This document shows positions 17,489 through 25,894 of a DNA stretch of 36,193 bases, in pieces. The stretch is from the NCBI GenBank assembly GCA_017557665.1, contig JAFYYI010000091.1:1-36193 (forward strand). The letters run 5' to 3'. Position 1 is the first letter of the stretch. Each line of letters opens with the position of its first letter. Under the pieces are notes generated by a model. The model ran no database searches. It was not told where the DNA came from and worked only from the letters and a program-made list of their open reading frames with translations. A program made the translations under genes and the position numbers. Source of the DNA: Muribaculaceae bacterium (GTDB taxonomy: Bacteria > Bacteroidota > Bacteroidia > Bacteroidales > Muribaculaceae).

Positions 17489-18424
17489 ATGAAAGGACTC
17501 GTAATAAAGAATACCGGCAGCTGGGTCACCGTGCGTCTTGATGACGGCAACACGGTGAACTGCAAGATGCGTGGAGTATTGCGACTCAAGGGCATGCGAT
17601 GCACAAACCCTGTTGCCGTCGGAGACATGGTGCAGGTCGAGGACAAAGGTGGCGATGCGCCAGTCGTTGGCGCCATTGAGCCGCGCAAGAATTATATCAT
17701 CCGTCGTGCCAGCAACCTCTCCAAGGAATTCCAGATTATTGCCTCCAACCTTGACCAGGCGGTCCTTGTAGTGACGCTTACCAATCCCGTCACCAGCACC
17801 ACTTTCATCGACCGTTTCTTGGCAACTGCCGAGGCCTATCAGGTACCCGCCGTGCTTGCATTCAACAAGATCGACCTACTCAATACCGATGAATTGAAAC
17901 AGCAGCTCGAAGAATTAAAAGCACTCTACATCTCGATTGGCTATCCTGTTGTCACAATGTCGGCTGCGACTGGTGAGGGTGCCGATAATTTGCGTGAAAT
18001 CCTTTCGGGCAAGATGTCATTGCTCTCGGGCAACAGTGGTGTAGGGAAATCGTCCATCATCAATTTGCTCATTCCCGATGCTAACGTCAGGGTGGGAGAT
18101 GTGAGTCAAACTCATCACAAGGGAATGCACACCACCACGTTCAGCGAATTGCTTGACCTTCCTGCTGGCGGCGCTATCATCGACACGCCGGGCGTGAAGG
18201 CATTTGGCACCATTGACTTTGAACGCGCTCAGGTCGCTCATTATTTCCCCGAAATTTTCAATATCTCCAGCGATTGCCGCTTCAATAACTGCACCCATAC
18301 CCATGAGCCAGGCTGTGCAGTGCTTGAAGCCGTGGAAAAGGGCGAGATTGCCTATTCCCGCTTTGTGAGTTACATGAGCATCCTCGAAGAGGACCCCAAC
18401 AATAAATATCGCAAACCGTATTAA
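17489..18424 (+). CDS. rsgA: Ribosome small-subunit-dependent GTPase A
   Basis: This 311-residue circularly permuted GTPase checks late maturation of the 30S ribosomal subunit. Visible parts are an N-terminal OB-fold (1-65), then the G4 motif NKID at 126-129. G1 (P-loop) GNSGVGKSS follows at 181-189, and G3 DTPG at 232-235. G4 preceding G1 is the permutation typical of the family. A C-terminal zinc site has Cys263, Cys268, His270 and Cys276 in CRFNNCTHTHEPGC. The frame extends upstream to a GTG at 17459, but that lies within the intergenic hairpin. ATG 17489 gives the usual MKGLVIKNTGSWVTV start. It is convergent with the M16 protease gene. Confidence 0.96.
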   Translation: MKGLVIKNTGSWVTVRLDDGNTVNCKMRGVLRLKGMRCTNPVAVGDMVQVEDKGGDAPVVGAIEPRKNYIIRRASNLSKEFQIIASNLDQAVLVVTLTNPVTSTTFIDRFLATAEAYQVPAVLAFNKIDLLNTDELKQQLEELKALYISIGYPVVTMSAATGEGADNLREILSGKMSLLSGNSGVGKSSIINLLIPDANVRVGDVSQTHHKGMHTTTFSELLDLPAGGAIIDTPGVKAFGTIDFERAQVAHYFPEIFNISSDCRFNNCTHTHEPGCAVLEAVEKGEIAYSRFVSYMSILEEDPNNKYRKPY

Positions 18425-18459
18425 TTTATTGGTGACATTCTATAATGCCACATGCCCGA

Positions 18460-21258
18460 CTAATTCATGACGATGCGCAGTCGGGTGTGTGGACGTAGTG
18501 ACTGGATGTACTTGTTGAGGCGCTCCTTTGTCAAGGTGGCATAGATGTTTTCAAATCCGCTCACGATATCAACGCCCAATGCTCGGTTCTGAAGTGCGCG
18601 CAGCCAGAAGGCATTAGTCTGCAAGGCGCTCTCGTGTTCACGGCCAATGCGTTCTTTCATTTTATTGAACAAGTCATCCGAGACGCCGCTGTAGAAGACG
18701 GCGCTCACCGCATAGTCGGCATACAGGAGCATGCTGTCCCTGTCGGCTGTGCTGGTTTCAAACTCATAGTTGACCATCCAACGGTTGTTGTAAATCGACA
18801 GATTGCCGTCGGCTGCCACGTCATAGGTGCCATGCTTCTCGTGCCGCAGGTAGGTCAGCAAAGCCGTGCCCATCGACTCGCCCACCAAATCCATCATGAA
18901 TTCATCATCAAAGCTGTATTTCTTGTCGCCCATGATGCTCACATAGATGGACGACTTGGGGTTGCGCATCGGCACGTCGAAATAATTATCCACTTCGCCT
19001 GTCGCCATTTTGGGGAGATAGCCGTTGCCATAGGTCTCACGCACTCCATTGTCGGGCAATGAGGCCAGATACTTCATGACGAGTGGTCGCACCTCATCCA
19101 CGGTGAAGGCACCGACGAGCGAGAAAGTGAAGTCTCCAGCATTGGCGACGCGCTGGCGATAAAGTTCCAACACCCGTTCCCCGTTCAGGGCATCCACTTC
19201 CTCGGGCTTGATGCTGCGGTACATGGGATTGCCACAGTAAATTGTGCTGCCTATCGAGTCGCTATAAATCAATCTGGGATTATTATGGGCCTGGGACAAT
19301 TGCGACCGGATGCTGTTCTTGAGGCTTTGGAACGCTTCCTCGTCAAGGCTCACGTCGGTGAAATAGAGGTAACAAAGTTGCAGCAGCGTCTCCAGGTCGC
19401 CGCTCTGGCAAGCTCCGTTCAACTGTTCGTTGGGGTCGTTCAAGATAAATGAAATCCCTAACTGACGACCGCTCATCATCCTGTTGAGCTGGTTGATGGT
19501 GTGACCACCCAGGGCGCATTCTTCAATGACTTGGTCCATCAGACGCACATTGATATCGGCCGTGTCGCCGAAGGACCACTCTCCGCCCAAGCTGAATGCA
19601 TTGAACAATATCTCGTTGTTCTTGAATGTCGTGGGTTTCAGCATCACGGTGGCACCGTTGCGCAGGGTCATCGTGGTGATGCCGGTCTCGGGTTCATAGG
19701 TCTCGTTGATGATGGACCCCTTGGCGGGCTCCACTTTCAGCAGCTTCTCTCCGGCCTCTATGTCGATATAGGGCGATTGTGGCGTGCTCATGATGCGGCC
19801 AAAGTGCGCTATCACGTCCCTCGAGGTGGGGTAGAGGCTGTAACCGCTCATGCTCTGAGGCCCCGATATCATCACGCTCACGTTGTCCTTGCCCACGATG
19901 GCACGCAGGTAGTCGTTCACTTCGTCAAGGGTGATTCTCCGCACTTGGTCAATCAGCATCTGTGACTCCGCTTCAACCCCTGGCACATACCCGCCATTGC
20001 AGTAATGGTCGATGTACTCGTCGGCATATTGTCGGCTGGTTCGCTTACTTGCTTCGGCCTGCAAGTCGGTGTAGACGGCTACGGCATTGTTGCGGGCACG
20101 TTCCAGTTCATTGGCACTGAAGCCATGTTGCGTGGCGCGTGCCGCTTGAGTGATCAGGGAATCCAAGGCTTCCAGCGAATGCCCCTCATGGGCCATGGCT
20201 GCGAACGTGAGGGCGTCTCGGCTGGTGGCCACAAGGAACTTGCGGTCATAGGCCATGCCATAGTTGATGGGTGACAGTTGGGAACGCGTCAATTCCTCAA
20301 TGCGTCTTGACAGCATCTCCTGGACGAGCGTTGAAATGACATTGTGTTCCAGGTAGGATGGTTTGTTGCGTTTTTCTGCAGGAAATGGCTGATGTTCAAA
20401 CATCAGGTAGACCATCGTGCTTGCGGCTTCGGGGTCGGTGTGCAGGGCATATGTCACGCCGTTATGGTCGGGCACATAGGCTAGTCCAGGGTCTTTGTCG
20501 GCATTGTAGCGTTTGGGAATAGAGCCCAAAATTTTTTTTACCATTCGCTCCATGCGCTCGGCGTCAAAGTCGCCGACGATGACCACCGCTTGGCGATGAG
20601 GGCAATACCACCGTTGATAAAATGACATGAGTTCGCCACGGGTGAGGTGATTCACCACGCTCATGTCACCGATGGGAATGCGGTAGGCATACCGGCTGCC
20701 CGACAGCAGGATGGGCAACGTGCTCTCGTAGAGGCGCATCATCTGGTCGGCGTGCATGCGCCATTCCTCTTGAATGACGCCGCGCTCCTCCTCGATGGCG
20801 CGATCGTCGAAGTTGAGTTCGCACGACAGGTCCTTCAGCATCAGCAACACGGTGTCCAGCAGGGCTTCGCGCTCTGTCGGCACGTTGGAAATCTGGAACT
20901 GGGTGTCGTCAAATCCTGTCGCGGCGTTGATGTCGAGGCCATAGGACACACCGTTGTTCTGAAGGATGTCCACCATATCGATGTTGGGGAAATTCCTCGT
21001 TCCCTGGAATGCGATATGCTCGATGAAGTGGGCCATGCCGCGCTCGTTGTCTTCCTCGACGAGCGAACCGGTGTTTTGAACCAGCCAGAACTCGGCGCGT
21101 CCCTTCGGCTGCCCGTTGTGGCGGATGTAATAGGTCATGCCGTTCTCGAGTCGGCCAATCCTCAACTCGGGGTCAACGGGCAAGTCCTTCTCCTTGGCGG
21201 CCGTCACTTGCAGGACGGCCATCAAGGCCAGCGCCAATGCCATTATCCTTCTTCTCAT
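18460..21258 (-). CDS. Secreted M16 family zinc metalloprotease (pitrilysin/insulinase type)
   Basis: This 932-residue protein has a signal peptide (MRRRIMALALALMAVLQVTAA). An active N-terminal M16 domain carries the inverted zinc motif HFIEH (His77, Glu80, His81), with a downstream third-ligand region EERGVIQEEWRM. Repeated M16_C/M16-like domains in the second half form the usual clam-shell. Such proteins degrade peptides in the periplasm or at the cell surface. The frame continues upstream to GTG at 21270, but ATG 21258 directly precedes the basic signal-peptide start, so it is preferred. It lies 43 bases after the stop of the 5-formyl-THF cyclo-ligase gene in the same direction, so the two are probably co-transcribed. 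Confidence 0.93.
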   Translation of the reverse strand: MRRRIMALALALMAVLQVTAAKEKDLPVDPELRIGRLENGMTYYIRHNGQPKGRAEFWLVQNTGSLVEEDNERGMAHFIEHIAFQGTRNFPNIDMVDILQNNGVSYGLDINAATGFDDTQFQISNVPTEREALLDTVLLMLKDLSCELNFDDRAIEEERGVIQEEWRMHADQMMRLYESTLPILLSGSRYAYRIPIGDMSVVNHLTRGELMSFYQRWYCPHRQAVVIVGDFDAERMERMVKKILGSIPKRYNADKDPGLAYVPDHNGVTYALHTDPEAASTMVYLMFEHQPFPAEKRNKPSYLEHNVISTLVQEMLSRRIEELTRSQLSPINYGMAYDRKFLVATSRDALTFAAMAHEGHSLEALDSLITQAARATQHGFSANELERARNNAVAVYTDLQAEASKRTSRQYADEYIDHYCNGGYVPGVEAESQMLIDQVRRITLDEVNDYLRAIVGKDNVSVMISGPQSMSGYSLYPTSRDVIAHFGRIMSTPQSPYIDIEAGEKLLKVEPAKGSIINETYEPETGITTMTLRNGATVMLKPTTFKNNEILFNAFSLGGEWSFGDTADINVRLMDQVIEECALGGHTINQLNRMMSGRQLGISFILNDPNEQLNGACQSGDLETLLQLCYLYFTDVSLDEEAFQSLKNSIRSQLSQAHNNPRLIYSDSIGSTIYCGNPMYRSIKPEEVDALNGERVLELYRQRVANAGDFTFSLVGAFTVDEVRPLVMKYLASLPDNGVRETYGNGYLPKMATGEVDNYFDVPMRNPKSSIYVSIMGDKKYSFDDEFMMDLVGESMGTALLTYLRHEKHGTYDVAADGNLSIYNNRWMVNYEFETSTADRDSMLLYADYAVSAVFYSGVSDDLFNKMKERIGREHESALQTNAFWLRALQNRALGVDIVSGFENIYATLTKERLNKYIQSLRPHTRLRIVMN

Positions 21259-21301
21259 ATCATGATTCACCTTTGCGTCCTTCTCCGGCTCTCAATCTTC
21301 T

Positions 21302-21877
21302 TCAGGCCTTGAACAAGGACTGTTTTTCTTCATCGGCAATAATGGTGTCGCTGGTGACCACACAGTCCAGCGGACGGTCATGGGGCTCGACGGGAACCTC
21401 CTCCACCAGCTGGAAGTCGCAAACCACGCCGATGGTGGGACACGTGGCCACACTCAACAGGCGGTCATAGAATCCCTTGCCGCGGCCCAGGCGGTTGCGC
21501 TTCGAGTCGAGAGCGACGGCGGGGACGATGATGAGTTCCAGGCATGACGCATCCACGTCATCGCCCACAGGCTCCCCGATATGGAACTTGTTGTTGTCGT
21601 CCAGGCTCTGAGGGCCGAGATAGGGCACGATTTCCAGGTCGTCGCCCTTGACGCGGGGCAGGTAGATGCTCTTGCCGGCGGCAAGCCATTGGTTGACCAT
21701 GTCGTGTGTGGGCAGCTCGTCGGGCAACGACCAGTAGCACAGGATGTGCCGCGCCTGCTTCCACACGGGCATCGCCTTGATGCTGTTGAATACCATGTCG
21801 GCCTCGACCTGCTTCACGGCTTCGGGCGTGATGGCCTTGAGCTGCTTCATCTGTTGTCTTAATTCCTTTTTTGTCAT
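21302..21877 (-). CDS. 5-formyltetrahydrofolate cyclo-ligase
   Basis: This 191-residue cytoplasmic enzyme converts 5-formyl-THF to 5,10-methenyl-THF with ATP, returning stored folate to one-carbon metabolism. It shows the family pattern: the N-terminal KKELRQQMK, the CYWSLPDELPT region, and the nucleotide-binding LGRGKGFYDRLL motif near residue 140. VCDFQLVEEVPVEPHDRPLDCVVT, split as CDFQLVEEVPVEPHD and LDCVVT, completes the C-terminal region. Length is standard. The promoter box lies at 21900-21907, divergent from the DUF5686 gene. The M16 protease gene follows in the same direction. Confidence 0.93.
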   Translation of the reverse strand: MTKKELRQQMKQLKAITPEAVKQVEADMVFNSIKAMPVWKQARHILCYWSLPDELPTHDMVNQWLAAGKSIYLPRVKGDDLEIVPYLGPQSLDDNNKFHIGEPVGDDVDASCLELIIVPAVALDSKRNRLGRGKGFYDRLLSVATCPTIGVVCDFQLVEEVPVEPHDRPLDCVVTSDTIIADEEKQSLFKA

Positions 21878-21899
21878 GATTACTGATGTTTTACCGCCG

Positions 21900-21907
21900 C
21901 AAAATTA
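21900..21907 (-). promoter_or_regulatory. -7 box (TAATTTTG) for the cyclo-ligase operon
   Basis: Minus-strand TAATTTTG lies 22 bases before the cyclo-ligase ATG and matches TAnnTTTG. A -33 TTTG is not evident. Confidence 0.6.
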
Positions 21908-22001
21908 AAAGAAAAAGTTGAGCGGACTGGCTACTATGGCCGATTTATTTGATTTTGTTGATGCGATGTCAATTTCACTGCATGATGCAAGATTCCCGTT
22001 T

Positions 22002-22026
22002 TTTTTCATCGATGGCCGATGAAAAA
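22002..22026. other. Perfect 10-bp palindrome upstream of the DUF5686 gene
   Basis: TTTTTCATCG (22002-22011) and CGATGAAAAA (22017-22026) flank a 5-base centre ATGGC. It ends 4 bases before the -7 box of the downstream gene, in a divergent intergenic region. This placement suits an operator or a transcript-independent structural element rather than a terminator, as no gene ends here. Confidence 0.5.
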
Positions 22027-22030
22027 TGCC

Positions 22031-22038
22031 TATTTTTG
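22031..22038 (+). promoter_or_regulatory. -7 box (TATTTTTG) for the DUF5686 gene
   Basis: TATTTTTG followed by CA matches TAnnTTTG and lies 8 bases before ATG 22047. The predicted transcript start is within a few bases of the start codon. Confidence 0.55.
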
Positions 22039-22046
22039 CAACCAGA

Positions 22047-24611
22047 ATGACCAACCGCAGCCGACATATCCTTTGCCTGTTGCTCCTGCTGCTGTCTGTC
22101 CCTCTCGCGGCGGCGGAGCAGCATGGGGCGGTGACGCAAATCACCGGCCTGGTGCGCGACTCGCTCACGCGTCAGGGCATCCCATATGCCACCGTCACCC
22201 TGGTGGGGACCGACGAAGGGGTGCTGGCCAACGGACAGGGCGGTTTCACCATCAACACGCGCGCTTCGTTTTCGCGGCTGAAGGTCTCTGCCATGGGCTA
22301 TGCCAGTAAGGAGGTGAGTGTCAAGACGGGGCAGGGCAGTGTCGTGCTCATTGAACTTACCGCCACCGGCGTGCAGCTCGACGAGGTCGTTGTTCGCAAG
22401 GGCAAGGAGAAGTACAGTAAGAAGAACAACCCTGCCGTGGACATGATCAAGCGGTTGCGTGCCCTTCGCGACGACAATGACCCGTTGCGGCATCCCCACT
22501 ACAGCTATTCCCAATATGAACGGATGCTGGTAGGGTTTGGCAACCTTGATGAGATCATAAAGAAACCCGAGGATCAGAAATGGATAGAGCAATATGCCGA
22601 CACATCTCTGCTTACTGGACAACGCGTCTTGCCGTTCTCGATTAAGGAGACCGTAGCTCGGGACTACTACAGCAGCAACCCTGATTCCCATCGCCAAGTC
22701 ATCATCGGCACCAAGAACGCCGGTATCGACGAGCAGATAGACCAGACCAACATCAAGAAGGTCATGGACGATTTCATGGGCGAGGTTAACATCTTCCAGA
22801 ACGATGTCACCTTGCTCACCAACCGTTTTGTCAGTCCCTTGTCACGCATCGCGGTGGACTTCTACAAGTTTTACCTCAACGACACTGTGGTGATAGATGG
22901 AGAGCGGTGCGCAGTGCTCAGCTTTGTTCCATTCACGCCACAGACATTCGGCTTCCTGGGTCGGCTCTATGTATCGCTTGAAGACTCGTCCATGTTCATC
23001 AAGCGCGTGTCGATGGGTGTGCCTCACGACATCAATCTCAATTATGTAGAGCGCATGAGCATTGTCCAGGACTTTGAGCGCGCTCCCGACGGCTCGCGTC
23101 TCAAGATGCGTGACAATGTGGAAATCAGCATGAGGTTGATGCCTGGCTTGCCCGAGGTATTTGCTCGGCGTGAAACCAGCTACCGCGACCACAACTTTGA
23201 GCGTCCCGAGAGTGGAATTTTCAACAACGAGGCCGAACAGACCATCGAGAGCAGCGCTGCCTATATGCCCGATGAATTCTGGCAGGAATACCGTCCACCA
23301 GAGTTGCGCACTACCGCCGCCACCATGAAAAATCTCATGAAGCGCTTGCGTGGCTCCAAACTGTTTTACTGGGCTGAGCAAGTAGTTATTGTCATGGTCA
23401 ACGGCTATATTCCCACGGCCAAGGTGAGCAAGTTTGATATAGGCCCATTGAACACAACGATCAGCGGTAATTCCTTGGAAGGTTTGAGGTTGCGTTTGGG
23501 CGGCATGACCACTGTCAACCTGAGCCGCCATTGGTTTGCACGAGGATATGTCGCTTATGGCTTCCGTGACGAGAAGTTTAAATATATGGGATCGCTGGAG
23601 TATTCATTTACACCCAAAAAGGCGATGGACCAGGAGTTTCCCATCCATAGCCTGAGGCTTACTCACCGCTACGATGTGGATAAACTTGCCCAGCATTATT
23701 TATATACCAATCAGGACAACGTATTCCTCACGCTTAAACGTCACAAGGACGTGAGGATGCAGTACCTGCGCACCACGCGCCTAGAGTACCGCCGCGAGTG
23801 GTACAACCATTTTTCCATCGCATTGGGCATTGAGCACAACGTCCACGAGGCCACGCAATATGTTCCTTTCATAAGCGCCGATGGCACTTCGCGTCAGAAC
23901 TACACTCAAGCCGGTTTTACAGCCCAGCTGCGCTTTGCTCCAGGCGAGACATTCTACCAGGCACGGTCTTACCGCATACCCATCAATATGGACGCGCCCA
24001 TCATTACCCTCACCCAGACCTATATGCCGCGAGGCTTCTTGGGCAGCCTGCATGAGGTCAACAAAACGGAATTGGGTCTACAAAAGCGCTTCTGGTTCTC
24101 GGCCTTCGGTTATGCCGATGTCATCGTCAAGGGTGAAAAGGTGTGGAGCCGTGTGGCTTACCCCGATCTGTTGATGTCTAATGTCAACCTCTCTTATACC
24201 ATCCAGCCCGAGAGTTACGCCCTGATGAAACCCATGGAGTTTATCAATGATCAAGCCCTTTCGTGGGACCTGACCTACTGGGGCAACGGCATCTTGATGA
24301 ACCGCCTGCCGCTGATTAAGAAGTTGCGCCTTCGCGAGGTCATTTCCTTGCGTGGCATTTGGGGCAGCCTTAGCGACAAGAACAACCCCCTCACTTCTAA
24401 CTCCTCACTTCCAACTTCTAACCCTCTCTTCCTATTCCCTGCCGATGCCCTTTGCCAACCGATGGAGAACACGCCATACATGGAAGCTGGTGTAGGCCTC
24501 GACAACATCCTCACCATCCTGCGCATCGACTACGTCTGGCGCCTCACCTATCGTGATCACGCCGGCACCGACCGCCGAGGTATCCGCGTCCAGCTGCATT
24601 TCAATTTCTGA
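22047..24611 (+). CDS. DUF5686 / carboxypeptidase-regulatory-like outer-membrane protein
   Basis: This 854-residue protein has a signal peptide (MTNRSRHILCLLLLLLSVPLAAA). A CarboxypepD_reg-like beta-sandwich follows at about 33-115 (ITGLVRDSLTRQGIPYATVTL, in parts GLVRDSLTRQGIPYATV and GQGGFTI). The long remainder is of DUF5686 type, rich in aromatic alternating strands and ending in HFNF, typical of outer-membrane beta barrels. It is not a TonB receptor: no plug domain is apparent. The function is unknown. The frame has an ATG at 22026, but this precedes the -7 box, so ATG 22047 is favoured. Near residues 780-795 the coding sequence contains a heptanucleotide repeat tract, giving a 7-residue repetition (PLTSNSS / LPTSNPL). 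It is divergent from the cyclo-ligase operon. Confidence 0.82.
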   Translation: MTNRSRHILCLLLLLLSVPLAAAEQHGAVTQITGLVRDSLTRQGIPYATVTLVGTDEGVLANGQGGFTINTRASFSRLKVSAMGYASKEVSVKTGQGSVVLIELTATGVQLDEVVVRKGKEKYSKKNNPAVDMIKRLRALRDDNDPLRHPHYSYSQYERMLVGFGNLDEIIKKPEDQKWIEQYADTSLLTGQRVLPFSIKETVARDYYSSNPDSHRQVIIGTKNAGIDEQIDQTNIKKVMDDFMGEVNIFQNDVTLLTNRFVSPLSRIAVDFYKFYLNDTVVIDGERCAVLSFVPFTPQTFGFLGRLYVSLEDSSMFIKRVSMGVPHDINLNYVERMSIVQDFERAPDGSRLKMRDNVEISMRLMPGLPEVFARRETSYRDHNFERPESGIFNNEAEQTIESSAAYMPDEFWQEYRPPELRTTAATMKNLMKRLRGSKLFYWAEQVVIVMVNGYIPTAKVSKFDIGPLNTTISGNSLEGLRLRLGGMTTVNLSRHWFARGYVAYGFRDEKFKYMGSLEYSFTPKKAMDQEFPIHSLRLTHRYDVDKLAQHYLYTNQDNVFLTLKRHKDVRMQYLRTTRLEYRREWYNHFSIALGIEHNVHEATQYVPFISADGTSRQNYTQAGFTAQLRFAPGETFYQARSYRIPINMDAPIITLTQTYMPRGFLGSLHEVNKTELGLQKRFWFSAFGYADVIVKGEKVWSRVAYPDLLMSNVNLSYTIQPESYALMKPMEFINDQALSWDLTYWGNGILMNRLPLIKKLRLREVISLRGIWGSLSDKNNPLTSNSSLPTSNPLFLFPADALCQPMENTPYMEAGVGLDNILTILRIDYVWRLTYRDHAGTDRRGIRVQLHFNF
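24392..24426 (+). repeat. Degenerate heptanucleotide tract, 5 units, inside the DUF5686 gene
   Basis: The five in-phase units are CACTTCT, AACTCCT, CACTTCC, AACTTCT and AACCCTC. Because 21 bases equal seven codons, the protein shows a matching 7-residue periodicity. The tract resembles the two intergenic tracts at 1296 and 25856. Confidence 0.7.
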
Positions 24612-24684
24612 TTAACTGTTCCGGGTGAGGTGAAAGTATGTTCTCCCCATTTTTGTCGTTTATTGGATAAAAAATGTCCCAGGT

Positions 24685-24716
24685 TTTGTTTTTCTCGCGT
24701 TTTTATTGTATCTTTG
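24685..24716 (+). promoter_or_regulatory. Full Bacteroidetes promoter (TTTG-N20-TATCTTTG)
   Basis: TTTG at 24685-24688 and TATCTTTG at 24709-24716 are 20 bases apart. The predicted start is near 24722, giving a leader of about 90 bases to ATG 24813. Confidence 0.8.
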
Positions 24717-24812
24717 TCATGTCGAGTTATTTTAATGAACAGAATTGATTTTCATCAAATTCCCAAATACTTCATAGGAGTATTCCACTCATTTTAATCA
24801 ACCAGTTAAATT

Positions 24813-25616
24813 ATGAAGACCAAAACCCTGATAAGTAATTGCAGTAAGGCGGAAGCTGATGTTGCTGCTGCTCGTTTACTCCATGCGGGAATAGATTATG
24901 AATTAGTTCCTGTGATGCTTGCATCGGCAATGGGACAATCTGAGCTGACCTATTCTATTACTGTGGGAGAATCGGATTTCAAGAAGGCCCAAAAGGTTAT
25001 CAATGATAAAACTTACGATGCTTCTCACAATAGACCTTCATTGGGTACTTCATATTCATCATCGAATTCCAAAGCTAATTCGTCGTCAAGTGGCTGGCTG
25101 CTTCCATGGCAGAGATATTGTTTTTACGCGATATTTTTCGTTGGCTTCCTTGTTTTATTATATGGCATTGTCAATGTTGCTCTTGACGATGGTGAATCAA
25201 AACCTAACTCCGAGCCAAGGTCAGTTTATGAATCATCGACTTATGATAACACATTTGATAAGTCCAAATTAACTCCTCCAGATTTCGATTTAGAGGTGAT
25301 TGACCCATCAAAATATGATAATAGTTATTTACCTCATGTCATGAATGTGAATTGGGGTAACGTGCCCTTTGACACCTCTATCTTGCTCTCGTCTCGAACC
25401 GGAGTGATGATACCGGATACTCAATCACTTTCGAGGAGTATGATCACAAATGGACTACCTGCCTCTCGTCCCATACAAGTCGATACCGTTAAGCATGGTC
25501 GTGTGCCTAACATCAATCGTAATGTGTCTCTTATGCCTGATGAAAAAGACAAGAATCTGAATCAACAAGTAGAGCCCGTGTCAGAGCCTTCTACCCAACA
25601 GACGCCAGTAGAATAA
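24813..25616 (+). CDS. DUF2007-like single-pass membrane protein, function unknown
   Basis: This is a 267-residue protein. The first about 70 residues (ending near SDFKKAQKVIND) resemble the small DUF2007 'signal transducing' fold, with pattern RLLHAGIDYELVPV and ITVGESDFKKAQ. A Ser/Asn-rich linker follows (SYSSSNSKANSSSSG). One membrane segment lies at about 106-125 (YAIFFVGFLVLLYGIVNVAL). A polar tail of about 140 residues, with no motif I recognise, is predicted to lie on the other side of the membrane. The gene is more AT-rich than its neighbours and stands alone with its own strong promoter. Assignment of the first domain is by pattern only. Confidence 0.65.
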   Translation: MKTKTLISNCSKAEADVAAARLLHAGIDYELVPVMLASAMGQSELTYSITVGESDFKKAQKVINDKTYDASHNRPSLGTSYSSSNSKANSSSSGWLLPWQRYCFYAIFFVGFLVLLYGIVNVALDDGESKPNSEPRSVYESSTYDNTFDKSKLTPPDFDLEVIDPSKYDNSYLPHVMNVNWGNVPFDTSILLSSRTGVMIPDTQSLSRSMITNGLPASRPIQVDTVKHGRVPNINRNVSLMPDEKDKNLNQQVEPVSEPSTQQTPVE

Positions 25617-25703
25617 CTGCCGCAGCAGACACATTGGCTCCCTTTTAATTTCTAGACAACATCCCTCTGAAAAGAGCCCGTTGAGCCTTTAGTGCCACTA
25701 ATG

Positions 25704-25727
25704 TCCTAAAAGACCTTAAGGATTTTT
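25704..25727 (+). terminator. Weak Rho-independent terminator after the DUF2007-like gene
   Basis: TCCTAA (25704-25709) pairs with TTAAGGA (25716-25722) with one bulge and a 6-base loop, followed by TTTTT. The stem is short. The rest of the 278-base gap before dnaE holds no gene I can support, only the heptanucleotide tract at its end. Confidence 0.45.
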
Positions 25728-25855
25728 ACGAACTCTTAGAGTGAGAAATCTGGAATGCACCTCAGCTTGTTAATAACTTTTCTTGTGTATTTGTAAAAAT
25801 GGAAGTAATTTTACACTCTAATATCCCGATGTGCAATTATCGGCAAAAGTAACTG

Positions 25856-25890
25856 CACTTGCAACCTAAAACTTACAACTCACAATTTTG
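25856..25890 (+). repeat. Degenerate heptanucleotide tract, 5 units, just upstream of dnaE
   Basis: The five in-phase units CACTTGC, AACCTAA, AACTTAC, AACTCAC and AATTTTG end 4 bases before the dnaE ATG. Period and unit number are the same as in the tracts at 1296 and 24392. The tract would lie in the dnaE leader. Confidence 0.7.
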
Positions 25891-25894
25891 CAAT

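Noticed and set aside
20647..21312. Plus-strand 221-codon frame across the M16 protease start
   Set aside because: It is antisense to the signal peptide and zinc-motif region of the protease; no family features.
22026..22046. Upstream ATG at 22026 as the DUF5686 gene start
   Set aside because: It precedes the -7 promoter box and adds residues in front of a complete signal peptide.
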